A stretch of DNA of 34,661 nt from Collinsella sp. WCA1-178-WT-3 (M1). GTDB lineage: Bacteria; Actinomycetota; Coriobacteriia; Coriobacteriales; Coriobacteriaceae. Positions 1-9,178 of this stretch are shown one piece after another. The notes under the pieces are model-generated. The model ran no database searches. It worked only from the letters and a program-made list of their open reading frames with translations, and was not told the DNA's origin. The translations under genes were made by a program, and so were the position numbers. The DNA lies in assembly GCF_009696325.1 (NCBI RefSeq), contig NZ_VUME01000017.1:1-34661 (forward strand). The letters are read 5' to 3'. Within the stretch, counting starts at the first letter, position 1; every line of letters starts with the position of its first letter.

Positions 1-82
1 CGAAGCCGTGCCCTCGCTCGAAGAGCCCGATCGCCGCCTTCCTGGCCTCGATGTCGTGTTTCACTCTCAAGTCGACACGCAT
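1..82 (-). CDS. 5' end of a transposase-like protein, cut by the window edge
   Basis: A minus-strand reading frame starts at an ATG at 82 and runs off the window after about 27 codons. It is preceded by a good Shine-Dalgarno sequence (GGGAGG, about 8 bases upstream). The visible peptide begins MRVDLRVKHDIEARKAA and continues IGLFERGHGF, which resembles the N-terminal helix-turn-helix of IS3-type OrfA or related transposase proteins. Only the beginning is present, so catalytic residues cannot be checked. The hairpin over its start region supports a mobile-element gene. Family assignment is an inference from the short peptide. Confidence 0.5.
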   Translation of the reverse strand, partial: MRVDLRVKHDIEARKAAIGLFERGHGF

Positions 83-87
83 AAAAA

Positions 88-121
88 GCCTCCCATTTCT
101 CGTGTCCAAGAAATGGGAGGC
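88..121 (-). promoter_or_regulatory. 13-bp hairpin hiding the ribosome binding site of the transposase-like gene
   Basis: Arms 88-100 and 109-121 are perfect complements (GCCTCCCATTTCT and AGAAATGGGAGGC) around an 8-base loop. Read on the minus strand, the second arm contains GGGAGG, the ribosome binding site of the gene starting at 82, and is followed by five T residues. It therefore looks like both an intrinsic terminator and an RBS-sequestering stem. Confidence 0.7.
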
Positions 122-262
122 AGTTCACAATGCATCCCCCGTTTCCATTTGAGCCAAAGGCCGATCTTCAACAAGAACAATCAGACCAACCCCGCCGAGG
201 AGCACGCGGGCTAGCCGCGCAGCGGCGCACGCCCGCAAAACTGGTTGAACATAGTGACGGCA

Positions 263-407
263 GGGAGGGTCTCCGGGGCCGGCTGGCGCGTGTTAAGTTT
301 GTCGCGAGTTCCGCACGCAAAGGAAAGCACTTAATGTGCTTTCCGTCTTGCGCAGGACTGTAGAGCAGCAAACTTAACCCGCGCCAGCCGGCCCCGGAGA
401 CCCTCCC
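263..407. repeat. Long nested inverted repeat (39-bp arms) upstream of tRNA-Asp
   Basis: Arms 263-301 and 369-407 are reverse complements with a single mismatch (T291 against C379) around a 67-base loop. The loop has its own hairpin, GGAAAGCAC (322-330) and GTGCTTTCC (336-344), flanked by further pairing (CGCAA and TTGCG). No convincing gene lies inside. It could be a MITE-like element, a mobile-element remnant or a structured RNA. The stretch 122-262 shows nothing else recognisable. Confidence 0.75.
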
Positions 408-440
408 GGAGGGACCCAAAAAATATTTTCAAAAAAGTTG

Positions 441-470
441 TTGCGCGGCGAACAGACTTCTGTGTATACT
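441..470 (+). promoter_or_regulatory. Promoter of tRNA-Asp
   Basis: A -35-like TTGCGC (441-446) and a -10 TATACT (465-470) are separated by 18 bases, with an A-rich tract (429-436) just upstream that could act as an UP element. Transcription would start about 40 bases before the tRNA. Confidence 0.6.
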
Positions 471-516
471 AATCCCCGCAGCGCACGCGAGTGGAAACAA
501 ACGCGAACGACTGCCT

Positions 517-594
<78 letters not shown>

Positions 595-602
595 ACGCAA
601 TT

Positions 603-630
603 AAAGCCACGTCTTCGGACGTGGCTTTTT
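603..630 (+). terminator. Intrinsic terminator of tRNA-Asp
   Basis: The stem AAAGCCACGTC / GACGTGGCTTT closes a TTCG tetraloop and is followed by a T run, right behind the tRNA. Confidence 0.9.
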
Positions 631-730
631 GCGTTTAATAGGACAACCGCTCGGCCGTCCCTTTCATTCAGCTCCTTGTTTCCGAGATGCGGAAAAGAAT
701 TAAGTACATCGGTTTAAACAAGGGGGGTTT

Positions 731-740
731 GTTGCGCAAC
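731..740. promoter_or_regulatory. Palindrome GTTGCGCAAC upstream of the Rrf2 gene
   Basis: A perfect 10-bp palindrome lies 6 bases upstream of the putative -35 box of the Rrf2 gene. The same core recurs within a longer palindrome at 10773-10788, in front of the LPXTG gene. A regulator binding site is a reasonable guess; which protein binds is unknown. Confidence 0.4.
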
Positions 741-745
741 ACTCG

Positions 746-774
746 TTCAATGAAACAGGGGGTTAGGTTATACT
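746..774 (+). promoter_or_regulatory. Putative promoter of the Rrf2 gene
   Basis: A -35-like TTCAAT (746-751) and a -10 TATACT (769-774) are 17 bases apart. The leader to the start codon would be about 155 bases. The rest of the 631-934 gap shows no gene. Confidence 0.45.
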
Positions 775-934
775 AAATTCCACTGTTGGCCTAATCTGAT
801 GCAATTTGCTTTGGATTCGACCTTCAGCGGACATCTAATTCACTATTTGGTTGTCCCGGCGGTTATTTAGCGTCTCGACGTAAGCTCGGCCCCGGAGCCC
901 GTTCGAGCTGTTCGTATTCCTTGAAAGGGGAAAC

Positions 935-1420
935 ATGGACATATCGAGGAAGACTGATTATGCCCTCCGCATGCTTGCGATGCTTGCCGAGGAGCCGGAG
1001 CGGTTGCTTTCTGTTCGCACTGCTGCCGAAGAGGTCAATGTTCCGTATTCGTTTGCCCGTTCGATCCAACACGGTTTGGTTCAGGCCGGTATTGTGGAGA
1101 GCCTGCGTGGCGTCCACGGCGGTATGCGTCTTAAGGTCAACCCGAGCGAGGTCACTATCCGTCAGGTCGTCGAGGCCGTTCAGGGCCCTATGGTTATGAA
1201 TGATTGCACGGCACTCGATGGCGACTGTGCGCGCAGGGGCACGTGCTGCTATCATCCCCTGTGGGCTGGGGCCCAGGCGCTGATGCGTGACTACCTCGAT
1301 TCCGTTTCGCTGGACGATGTCGTCGCTCGCCGCCAGTTCCCCGCCGTCGATCCCAAGTTCGCCGACCGCGACGCCTTTCCCGAGTATGCCGTTTGCGCGT
1401 GTGCTTGCCGGGAGGAGTAG
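935..1420 (+). CDS. Rrf2-family transcriptional regulator with probable Fe-S cluster
   Basis: The protein has 161 residues, the usual Rrf2 size. Residues 1-65 form the typical N-terminal winged helix (MDISRKTDYALRMLAML, then the recognition region around residues 30-50 and the GVHGG wing). Cysteines at 91, 98, 104 and 105 fit the C-x6-C-x5-C arrangement that binds a [2Fe-2S] cluster in IscR and NsrR, so it probably senses redox state, iron or nitric oxide. The start follows a GAAAGGGG ribosome binding site. It is 21 bases upstream of the MutY-like gene, so the two are probably cotranscribed; the rubrerythrin gene follows. Autoregulation through the upstream palindrome is possible but unproven. 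The exact ligand and targets cannot be told from sequence. Confidence 0.9.
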   Translation: MDISRKTDYALRMLAMLAEEPERLLSVRTAAEEVNVPYSFARSIQHGLVQAGIVESLRGVHGGMRLKVNPSEVTIRQVVEAVQGPMVMNDCTALDGDCARRGTCCYHPLWAGAQALMRDYLDSVSLDDVVARRQFPAVDPKFADRDAFPEYAVCACACREE

Positions 1421-1441
1421 CGCCGCATAAGGAGTATAGCT

Positions 1442-2347
1442 ATGATTCAGGACCCCTTTCGTTCGATGATTCGTTCGGAAGGGGTTCTGCGTTATCGCGA
1501 CCTTCCGTGGCGCCGCACACGTGACCCGTACATCATCTGGCTTTCCGAGGTCATGCTGCAGCAGACGCAGGTTCCACGCGTAGAGATGCGCATGCCGGTA
1601 TGGCTCGACCGCTTTCCGACCGTGCATTCTCTCGCCCAGGCCGCTCCTTCTGATGTTTTGGACGCTTGGCAGGGCATGGGCTACAACCGTCGTGCTTTGG
1701 CGCTCCATAAGGCCGCGCAGCGACTCGTGGAGGACTGGGATGGGGAGTTTCCGCGTGATACGTGCGACCTGGTCGCGCTGCCCGGTATTGGGCCCGCAAC
1801 GGCGCAGGGCATTCGGTCATTTGCGTTTGATCTTCCGGGAGTGTACCTGGAGACCAATGTGCGCACGGTCTTTCTGCATCACTTTTTTCCTGACGTTCCG
1901 TCTGTTCCCGATCGCGAGCTGGTGCCGTTGATCCAGGCGGCCTGCCCGGCGGCGCCCGGTGCGGCGGCGGATGAGGCCGCTCCCTTTGCCGTGCCGCTCG
2001 ACGATGCCGATACGCCGCGCGCGTGGTATTACGCGCTGCTGGATTACGGCGCGTATCTCAAAAAGACGCTGCCCAATCCGTCTAGGCGCTCGGCGGGCTA
2101 CAGCCGCCAGTCCAAATTTGAGGGCTCGCGTCGGCAAAAGCGTGCCCATATCGTGCGCATGCTGCTTGCAGCTCGCGACGGACAGCCGGCGGGCATAACG
2201 CTTGTTGAAGCTGTTGCAGGCGTTAACAAGATGGAGGCCGCAGCGGGTCGCGAACCGGTTGGTTGCGATTTTATTGCGGGCATTCTTGCCGACCTAGAGC
2301 GCGAAGGCTTTTGTCGTGCCGAAGGCGAGCGCTGGCTGAGTGTGTGA
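1442..2347 (+). CDS. MutY-like A/G-specific adenine glycosylase, variant without Fe-S cluster
   Basis: The protein has 301 residues and a HhH-GPD DNA glycosylase core. The MutY signature WLSEVMLQQTQV (33-44) contains the catalytic Glu36, and the helix-hairpin-helix is LPGIGPATA (113-121). MutY enzymes remove adenine opposite 8-oxoguanine. Two departures are visible: where E. coli MutY has the catalytic Asp in LDGNV, this protein has Glu137 (LETNV), and the four-cysteine iron-sulfur loop after the core is replaced by a Lys/Arg/Ser-rich stretch (207-233) with no cysteines. The C-terminus looks like a short winged helix rather than the NUDIX-like 8-oxoG recognition domain. The start has the RBS AAGGAG. 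Substrate specificity may therefore differ from classic MutY. Confidence 0.85.
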   Translation: MIQDPFRSMIRSEGVLRYRDLPWRRTRDPYIIWLSEVMLQQTQVPRVEMRMPVWLDRFPTVHSLAQAAPSDVLDAWQGMGYNRRALALHKAAQRLVEDWDGEFPRDTCDLVALPGIGPATAQGIRSFAFDLPGVYLETNVRTVFLHHFFPDVPSVPDRELVPLIQAACPAAPGAAADEAAPFAVPLDDADTPRAWYYALLDYGAYLKKTLPNPSRRSAGYSRQSKFEGSRRQKRAHIVRMLLAARDGQPAGITLVEAVAGVNKMEAAAGREPVGCDFIAGILADLEREGFCRAEGERWLSV

Positions 2348-2460
2348 TGACGCGAATTTGCAGGACAGGATAGTAAGGTTTAGATTCTCGGCATGAGGGT
2401 ATCCTAAAAACAATGCCGTTCAAAGTCTATGGGCGGCGCGTATTGAAGGGAAGTACACCT

Positions 2461-3000
2461 ATGGATTTTGAGAATTCTCAAACCAAGAAGAACCTCGAGA
2501 CCGCTTTTGCCGGTGAGTCCCAGGCGCACACCAAGTATCGTTACTATGCATCCAAGGCCAAAAAGGACGGCTACGTTCAGATTTCGAATATCTTTGCCGA
2601 GACGGCGGGCAACGAGTCCGAGCATGCCAAGCTGTGGTTTAAGTACCTGCACGACGGTGCTGTTCCGGATACGCTGGACAACCTGCGCGATGCCGCCGCG
2701 GGCGAGAACTACGAGTGGACCACGATGTATGACGAGTTCGCCAAGACCGCCGAAGAGGAGGGTTTTGCCGAGATTGCCGCGAAGTTCCGTGGCGTTGGCG
2801 CTGTCGAGAAGGCTCACGAGGAGCGCTATAACAAGCTCGTCGAGCGCATTGAATCGGGCGAGGTGTTTGAGCGCGAGGGCGTAAAGGTGTGGAAGTGCCT
2901 GAACTGCGGGCACCTGCATGTTGGTGCCAAGGCGCCCGAGGTGTGCCCGGTTTGCAACCATCCCAAGGCGTACTTTGAGGAGCAGGTGGTGAACTACTAG
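2461..3000 (+). CDS. rbr: Rubrerythrin, peroxide-reducing di-iron protein
   Basis: The protein has 179 residues. An N-terminal ferritin-like four-helix domain (about 1-135) carries the di-iron ligand motifs: Glu19 in AFAGES, the [11 protein letters not shown] segment (47-57), and EKAHEERY (116-123). A C-terminal rubredoxin domain has two CxxC knuckles at Cys146/Cys149 and Cys162/Cys165. In anaerobes rubrerythrin reduces hydrogen peroxide in the cytoplasm using electrons from rubredoxin or NADH. The start at 2461 is preferred over an in-frame ATG at 2413 because it has a GAAGGGA ribosome binding site and the standard N-terminus. A strong terminator follows. It sits behind the Rrf2 and MutY-like genes, which fits an oxidative-damage theme. 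Confidence 0.96.
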   Translation: MDFENSQTKKNLETAFAGESQAHTKYRYYASKAKKDGYVQISNIFAETAGNESEHAKLWFKYLHDGAVPDTLDNLRDAAAGENYEWTTMYDEFAKTAEEEGFAEIAAKFRGVGAVEKAHEERYNKLVERIESGEVFEREGVKVWKCLNCGHLHVGAKAPEVCPVCNHPKAYFEEQVVNY

Positions 3001-3114
3001 CGCGTGGCGCTGGCTGCTGCGGAGCACAGGGCGGGAGGCCGGATTGCCTTCCCTCCCCGCGCCCCGGCGTTGGGTCGTTGCGTGCTCGCTACAGAAAAGC
3101 TGATTAGAAGTTTG

Positions 3115-3145
3115 CGTGCCGCCCCTTTTGGGGCGGCACGTTTTT
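3115..3145 (+). terminator. Intrinsic terminator after rubrerythrin
   Basis: CGTGCCGCCCC pairs with GGGGCGGCACG around a TTTT loop, followed by five T. Confidence 0.92.
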
Positions 3146-3398
3146 GTGTGGGGTCCCTGTCTTCACAATTTCCGTCAAGCTTTTGGTTAGGTTTTGGTCG
3201 GATGGCGCAAGGGCGAGAGGGCAAAAGATTGCTGGCGAAAAAAGCTCAAAGAAAGTGCTGGTAGGGGAGTTGTTGAACTTTTCGACAGTTTTCTGACAAA
3301 AGAATCTTTGCGGCTATTGCCGCGGATTTCGTTGCCGCGGCCGCGATGGTGCGGGATGCTGGGCGCAAGCATCGAATGCTCCTATTGAGGAGGCCAAC
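3146..3398. other. Gene-free gap before the small membrane protein
   Basis: No convincing gene is seen. An AT-richer patch (about 3265-3310) presumably holds the promoter of the next gene, but I could not pick a clear -35/-10 pair. TTGCCGCGG is repeated directly at about 3317 and 3332. Confidence 0.4.
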
Positions 3399-3821
3399 AT
3401 GGATCTGTTTCTTGAGACCCCGCAGCAACAAGCCGAGCGCATGCTGCGCCAACAGCAGCGGCTTATGGAGATGCAAATGCAAGGGGCAGCCGTCCAGCCT
3501 CCTGCGCAAAACGCCGCGCCCGCGGTATCGTCTGCGGGTGAGGTGGACCCAGGAGCCTATTCCGTACAGCAAGATTCATATGCGCAGGAGCTTGCGTTCG
3601 ACAAGCGTCGTGCGCGTCGCCGTCGCTGGGCCCAGCGCCTGCGTACGCTGGCGATGATCGTGCTGATCCCGTTGGGACTCGCGGCAATCTTCTTGGCCTC
3701 ATATGCCCTCACGTGCATTCTCAACGGCGCCTCGCCCAGCGAAGTGCTCCAACATTTGACAGCTCTCGGCCAGCGCCTGGGCGATGTCGTAACAACCATC
3801 CGCGCCGGCTGGGAGAGTTAG
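3399..3821 (+). CDS. Small single-pass membrane protein of unknown function
   Basis: The protein has 140 residues and I do not recognise its family. The N-terminal half is Gln-rich and predicted cytoplasmic (residues 8-36 contain many Gln and Met, then an Ala/Pro linker). A basic stretch (RRARRRR, about 70-76) precedes one hydrophobic segment (about 84-107), and a short tail of about 33 residues follows. The basic flank would hold the N-terminus in the cytoplasm. The start has an excellent GAGGAGG ribosome binding site. It appears to be a single-gene unit between the rubrerythrin terminator and the nucleotidyltransferase pair, and nothing in the neighbourhood indicates its role. Confidence 0.7.
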   Translation: MDLFLETPQQQAERMLRQQQRLMEMQMQGAAVQPPAQNAAPAVSSAGEVDPGAYSVQQDSYAQELAFDKRRARRRRWAQRLRTLAMIVLIPLGLAAIFLASYALTCILNGASPSEVLQHLTALGQRLGDVVTTIRAGWES

Positions 3822-3911
3822 CGTTTGTCACATTAGGACTTCTAGGGTGCAGGGATTGTCGCCACAAGTAGAATTCTTGCATCCTGTGGGTCCTGTCGTG
3901 CGACTGAATAG

Positions 3912-3935
3912 TATTATTGATGATAATTAATAATA
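3912..3935. promoter_or_regulatory. AT-rich inverted repeat, possible operator of the nucleotidyltransferase pair
   Basis: TATTATT (3912-3918) and AATAATA (3929-3935) are perfect inverted copies around a 10-base spacer containing GATAAT, ending 9 bases before the start codon. This position suits autorepression by the HTH partner encoded downstream. Confidence 0.4.
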
Positions 3936-3944
3936 GGATTTGCT

Positions 3945-4475
3945 ATGCATAAGCAGGATTTAGAGCAGACTCTTTTGGGTATTGACGAAGAGGCGGAGCT
4001 GGAAATAGGTCCAAGAGACGATAGACCGAGCGTTGTATTGGTGGGAGGGAGCGCCTTCATGCTTAACGATGTGACGAATCGGTCGGTTACACATGACATT
4101 GATGTGTTTGAGGCAGACAGGTGCCTCCGCGAGATCATAGCTAGATATCCCGAGGTGAATGGTATGGCGGCGGCATATTGTAATCAGATGCCATTCAATT
4201 ACGAAGATCGTTTGATTCCCTTGGATATTGGGGCGCGTTTTATCAGGTACTTTACGCCATCCTTGGAAGACCTAGCGGTAATGAAGCTCTATGCCTACCG
4301 TCCGAACGACATCGTCGATCTTCATAGCCAGGCATTCGTCGACCGACTTGATTGGGGACTGCTCGAACGGCTTATATTCGACGAGGGCGAGGCGCTGGCG
4401 TCGTCGCCTTCGGAGCGGAGTTATCAAGAGATGGTCTGCGCATACAGGCAATACAAAAAGGAGGTGCTCGGTTGA
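3945..4475 (+). CDS. DUF6036-like nucleotidyltransferase, possible toxin of a two-gene system
   Basis: The protein has 176 residues. VVLVGGSAFML (30-40) gives the GGS motif (34-36) of the polymerase-beta-type nucleotidyltransferase fold, followed by the metal-binding DxD at Asp51 and Asp53 (THDIDVF). A later SLEDLAVMKLYAYRPNDIVD segment is typical of AbiEii/DUF6036-type proteins, where Lys and Asp complete the active site. Related proteins act as toxins that modify tRNA or other targets. The stop codon overlaps the TTG start of the next gene (TTGA), so the two are translationally coupled. The upstream region is AT-rich and codon use looks less GC-biased than in neighbours, suggesting transfer. 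The function as a toxin is inferred from arrangement, not shown. Confidence 0.72.
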   Translation: MHKQDLEQTLLGIDEEAELEIGPRDDRPSVVLVGGSAFMLNDVTNRSVTHDIDVFEADRCLREIIARYPEVNGMAAAYCNQMPFNYEDRLIPLDIGARFIRYFTPSLEDLAVMKLYAYRPNDIVDLHSQAFVDRLDWGLLERLIFDEGEALASSPSERSYQEMVCAYRQYKKEVLG

Positions 4476-5035
4476 ATCTGACCTTTGAGGGATTCTTAAA
4501 AGGCTATTGCCGAGAGCTATCCGGACAGCAGTCGCTCAGTTTTAGAAAACTGGTTAAGCAGGCGACGACGGTTGCGCCGCGCGTGGCGGAGCCCCTGTTT
4601 TTGCTCGCTTTGGCGCAGGGTAAAGCCGAATACGTTCTGGGCTTATCCGAGGGTTCGTGGATGGAAGAGGATTACCGAGGCGTTTTGTCCTTGTACGCCC
4701 AAACGGGTAGCCTGGCATCTCTATGCGCCGAGGACAAACTCCCTAATCGTTATGCCAACGTTTGGCGTGCGTATAGAGCGGTGAAGGAAAAGCCAGTGGC
4801 GGACAGAAGGATCAACGCTCTGATGCGAAAAAGAACGTTGGGAGCGCTAGGGGAATCGGGCGTAACGCGCTACGGTCTCTGCCGCGATTTGAATCTGAAT
4901 AAGGGAAACGTGTACGCATACTTAGCCGGCGATGACTCAAAGGTGAGCAGGGAGACGGCGCGCCGCATTATGGAATATGCGGAGGAGAGGGGCGCCCAAG
5001 AAGGGGCCGGGCGCCCGGTGCGTGTGGCGGGGTAA
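4472..5035 (+). CDS. HTH-containing partner of the nucleotidyltransferase, possible antitoxin
   Basis: I start it at TTG 4472, giving 187 residues, because a strong AAGGAGGTG ribosome binding site lies 6 bases before it and it overlaps the upstream stop. An in-frame upstream alternative (TTG at 4352) would lie inside the nucleotidyltransferase gene and has no RBS. The N-terminal two thirds are mostly alpha-helical with no motif I recognise. Residues about 122-170 look like a helix-turn-helix (RYGLCRDLNLNKGNVYAYL), a DNA-binding region found in many antitoxins that repress their own operon. The C-terminal tail is Gly/Arg-rich. The gene order (enzyme first, HTH second) is the reverse of classic AbiEi-AbiEii. 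The antitoxin role is inference. Confidence 0.65.
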   Translation: MNLTFEGFLKGYCRELSGQQSLSFRKLVKQATTVAPRVAEPLFLLALAQGKAEYVLGLSEGSWMEEDYRGVLSLYAQTGSLASLCAEDKLPNRYANVWRAYRAVKEKPVADRRINALMRKRTLGALGESGVTRYGLCRDLNLNKGNVYAYLAGDDSKVSRETARRIMEYAEERGAQEGAGRPVRVAG

Positions 5036-5086
5036 GATTGATCGCGGTTTTGATTGATGTTCGATTGGGTTTGTTGGGCGGAGTCT

Positions 5087-6442
5087 ATGTCTGCTGTTGA
5101 TATTGTGCTGGTCGTGATCGCCTTGGTAGCGGTAGGAGTGGCTGTGGCTTGCGAACTGCAGCTCAAGGGCCTTCGCGCTGAGCTGCGAGAGCGCAGCGAT
5201 GACGGTGCGGAGGCGATGGCGGCACTCGAGCAGGCCAACAACGCGCTCGATGCCCTGAACGTCGCGTTGGCCGAAACCCGCCGCACGGCCAATGCTATCG
5301 CGCAGCAGCAGACGACAGATGCGGCCGTGGAGCAGCAACGTTACCTGAACATCGCACGCGAGTTTTCGCAAGCTGGTGACCGGATGGATGACCTGCGCCG
5401 CGAGACGGCCCAACAACTCGGTGCCAACCGCGAGGGCATCGAGCACCGCCTGGACAAGGTGCGCGAGACGGTCGATGCCCAGCTGGGTGCTATCCGCAAA
5501 GACAACAACGTGCAACTCGATCAGATGCGCGCGACGGTGGACGAGAAGCTCTCCCGCACGCTCAACGATCGCCTGTCGGCATCGTTTAAGCAGGTGAGCG
5601 ACCAGCTCGAGGCCGTGTACAAGGGCCTGGGCGACATGCAGTCCATCGCCACCGGCGTGGGCGACCTTAAGCGCGTGCTGGGCAACGTAAAGGCGCGTGG
5701 CATTTTGGGCGAGGTACAGCTGGGTGCAATCCTGGCGGACATCCTCACGCCCGACCAGTATCTGGAAAACGTCGCCACCAAGCCCGGCGCCTCGGAGCGC
5801 GTTGAGTTTGCCGTCAAGCTGCCAGTAGACGAGGACGATCCCGTGCTGCTGCCGATCGACTCAAAATTCCCGGGTGACGCATATGAGCATCTGCTCGACG
5901 CCCAGGAGTCGGGTGACGCTGAGGCCGTCGCCGCAGCGCGTAAGACGCTCGACGCCATGGTCAAGCGCGAGGCCAAGGACATCTGCGAAAAGTACCTGAG
6001 TGTGCCGGCAACGACCAACTTTGGCATTATGTTCGTGCCGTTTGAGGGGCTGTACGCCGAGGTTGTCAGTCGTCCGGGACTTATCGAGACCCTGGGTCGC
6101 GACTATCACGTCAACGTTGCCGGCCCTAGCACCATGGCGGCTATCCTTAACAGTCTACAGATGAGCTACCAGACGTTTAGGCTGCAAAAACGCACCGATG
6201 ACGTGCTGCGCGTGCTTTCTGCCGTCAAGGCCGAGCTGCCGCGCTATCAGGCGGCGCTGCGCCGCGCCCAGCAGCAAATCGAGACCGCGGGAAAGACGGT
6301 CGAGGGCATCATCACCACGCGCACCAACGTCATGGAGCGCAAGCTCAAGGACATCGACGCGCTGGAAGACGCCGACCAAGCTGATGAGATCTTGGGACTC
6401 ACGCCCGCGGGCCTTCTCACAGATCAAGAAGACGAGGAATAA
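5087..6442 (+). CDS. rmuC: RmuC family DNA recombination protein
   Basis: From ATG 5087 the protein has 451 residues; GGCGGAG just upstream is a usable ribosome binding site. An in-frame ATG at 5057 lacks one. The N-terminus has one membrane-spanning helix (about 4-22), then a long coiled coil (about 25-190) and the RmuC nuclease-like domain (about 195-400), with the landmark segments KARGILGEVQLGAIL, LPIDSKFPGDAYE and FVPFEGLYAEV. RmuC proteins limit inversion at short inverted repeats and are predicted PD-(D/E)xK-like nucleases. The C-terminus is acidic. The gene stands 51 bases behind the HTH gene and is followed by the ABC transporter. Confidence 0.92.
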   Translation: MSAVDIVLVVIALVAVGVAVACELQLKGLRAELRERSDDGAEAMAALEQANNALDALNVALAETRRTANAIAQQQTTDAAVEQQRYLNIAREFSQAGDRMDDLRRETAQQLGANREGIEHRLDKVRETVDAQLGAIRKDNNVQLDQMRATVDEKLSRTLNDRLSASFKQVSDQLEAVYKGLGDMQSIATGVGDLKRVLGNVKARGILGEVQLGAILADILTPDQYLENVATKPGASERVEFAVKLPVDEDDPVLLPIDSKFPGDAYEHLLDAQESGDAEAVAAARKTLDAMVKREAKDICEKYLSVPATTNFGIMFVPFEGLYAEVVSRPGLIETLGRDYHVNVAGPSTMAAILNSLQMSYQTFRLQKRTDDVLRVLSAVKAELPRYQAALRRAQQQIETAGKTVEGIITTRTNVMERKLKDIDALEDADQADEILGLTPAGLLTDQEDEE

Positions 6443-6569
6443 TTACAACAAGACGGTGGGGCGCCGGCGCAAACGCGGGCACCCCGCTGCTTTTCGCATC
6501 GTGCTTGCCTGAAGTGCGCTTTAGTATGCAACAATGACGTTTAGCCCCGCCAGATGTGAAAGGAAGCCC

Positions 6570-8372
<1,803 letters not shown>

Positions 8373-8435
8373 AGACCCCATACGTGGGACAATCGTGCCC
8401 ATAGGTAAGTTATGCCGCCAATCCGAGGAGTCGTT

Positions 8436-9098
8436 ATGCCACGCGAGACCAATGCCGCCAAGCGCGAGCGCGCCGTTGAGGTGTGCGAGCGCCTTAACCG
8501 TCGCTATGGCCCGGTTGAGTGTTTTTTGGACCACGAGAATCCCTATAGGCTGCTCATAGCGGTGTTGCTCTCGGCGCAGACGACCGACGCGCAGGTCAAC
8601 AAGGTGACGCCGAAGCTGTTTGCCCAGTGGCCCACGCCCGAGGCCATGGCGGGGGCGAGCGTTGCCGATGTGGCCGATATCATCAAGTCGCTCGGCTTCT
8701 ATAAGAGCAAAGCCAAGCACGCCGTGGAGGCCGCACAGATGATTGTCGCCGATTACGGCGGCGAGGTGCCGGCCGACATGAAGGAGCTTGTCAAGCTGCC
8801 GGGCGTTGGGCGCAAGACGGCGAACATCGTGCTCAACGTGGGGTTTGGCATTGTCGAGGGCATCGCGGTCGATACGCACGTCAACCGCATCGCGCACCGT
8901 CTGATGCTGAGTCCCAAGACGCACGCCAAAGAGCCGCTCAAGACCGAGCAGGATCTGCTCAAGATCTTGCCGCACGAGTATTGGGAGTCGGTCAACCACC
9001 AGTGGATCACCTTTGGCCGCGAGATCTGCGATGCCCGCAAACCCAAGTGCGACGAGTGCCCGCTGGCAGATCTTTGCCCCAGCGTACGGATGGACTAG
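8436..9098 (+). CDS. nth: Endonuclease III (DNA glycosylase/AP lyase)
   Basis: From ATG 8436 (RBS GAGGAG) the protein has 220 residues, the normal length. Lys127 in the helix-hairpin-helix LPGVGRKTA and Asp146 in AVDTHVNR match the catalytic Lys and Asp of E. coli Nth. The [4Fe-4S] loop C-x6-C-x2-C-x5-C is intact at Cys198, 205, 208 and 214. The enzyme removes oxidised pyrimidines and nicks abasic sites in base-excision repair. Its last 66 bases before the stop region are duplicated at 10652-10717, beyond the neighbouring ATPase gene, with only three differences. This copy keeps the complete reading frame. Confidence 0.97.
   Translation: MPRETNAAKRERAVEVCERLNRRYGPVECFLDHENPYRLLIAVLLSAQTTDAQVNKVTPKLFAQWPTPEAMAGASVADVADIIKSLGFYKSKAKHAVEAAQMIVADYGGEVPADMKELVKLPGVGRKTANIVLNVGFGIVEGIAVDTHVNRIAHRLMLSPKTHAKEPLKTEQDLLKILPHEYWESVNHQWITFGREICDARKPKCDECPLADLCPSVRMD
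9028..9093 (+). repeat. Direct repeat copy A: 3' end of nth
   Basis: This 66-bp stretch, ending five bases before the nth stop codon closes, is repeated at 10652-10717 in the same orientation. The two differ at three positions, all T/C changes in third codon positions. Together they bracket the ATPase gene. Confidence 0.9.
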
Positions 9099-9178
9099 GT
9101 TGCAAGGGCAGGGTGTCGCCGCTCTCGCGTATCTCCGGGTGGCACAAATCGAGGCGCGGCCGGTGACCACGGCGCTCG

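Noticed and set aside
863-1708. A 281-codon minus-strand open frame
   Set aside because: It overlaps the Rrf2 and MutY-like genes, both of which have strong family motifs.
3004-3264. An 86-codon plus-strand frame behind rubrerythrin
   Set aside because: It reads through the strong terminator at 3115-3145, and has no convincing RBS or similarity.
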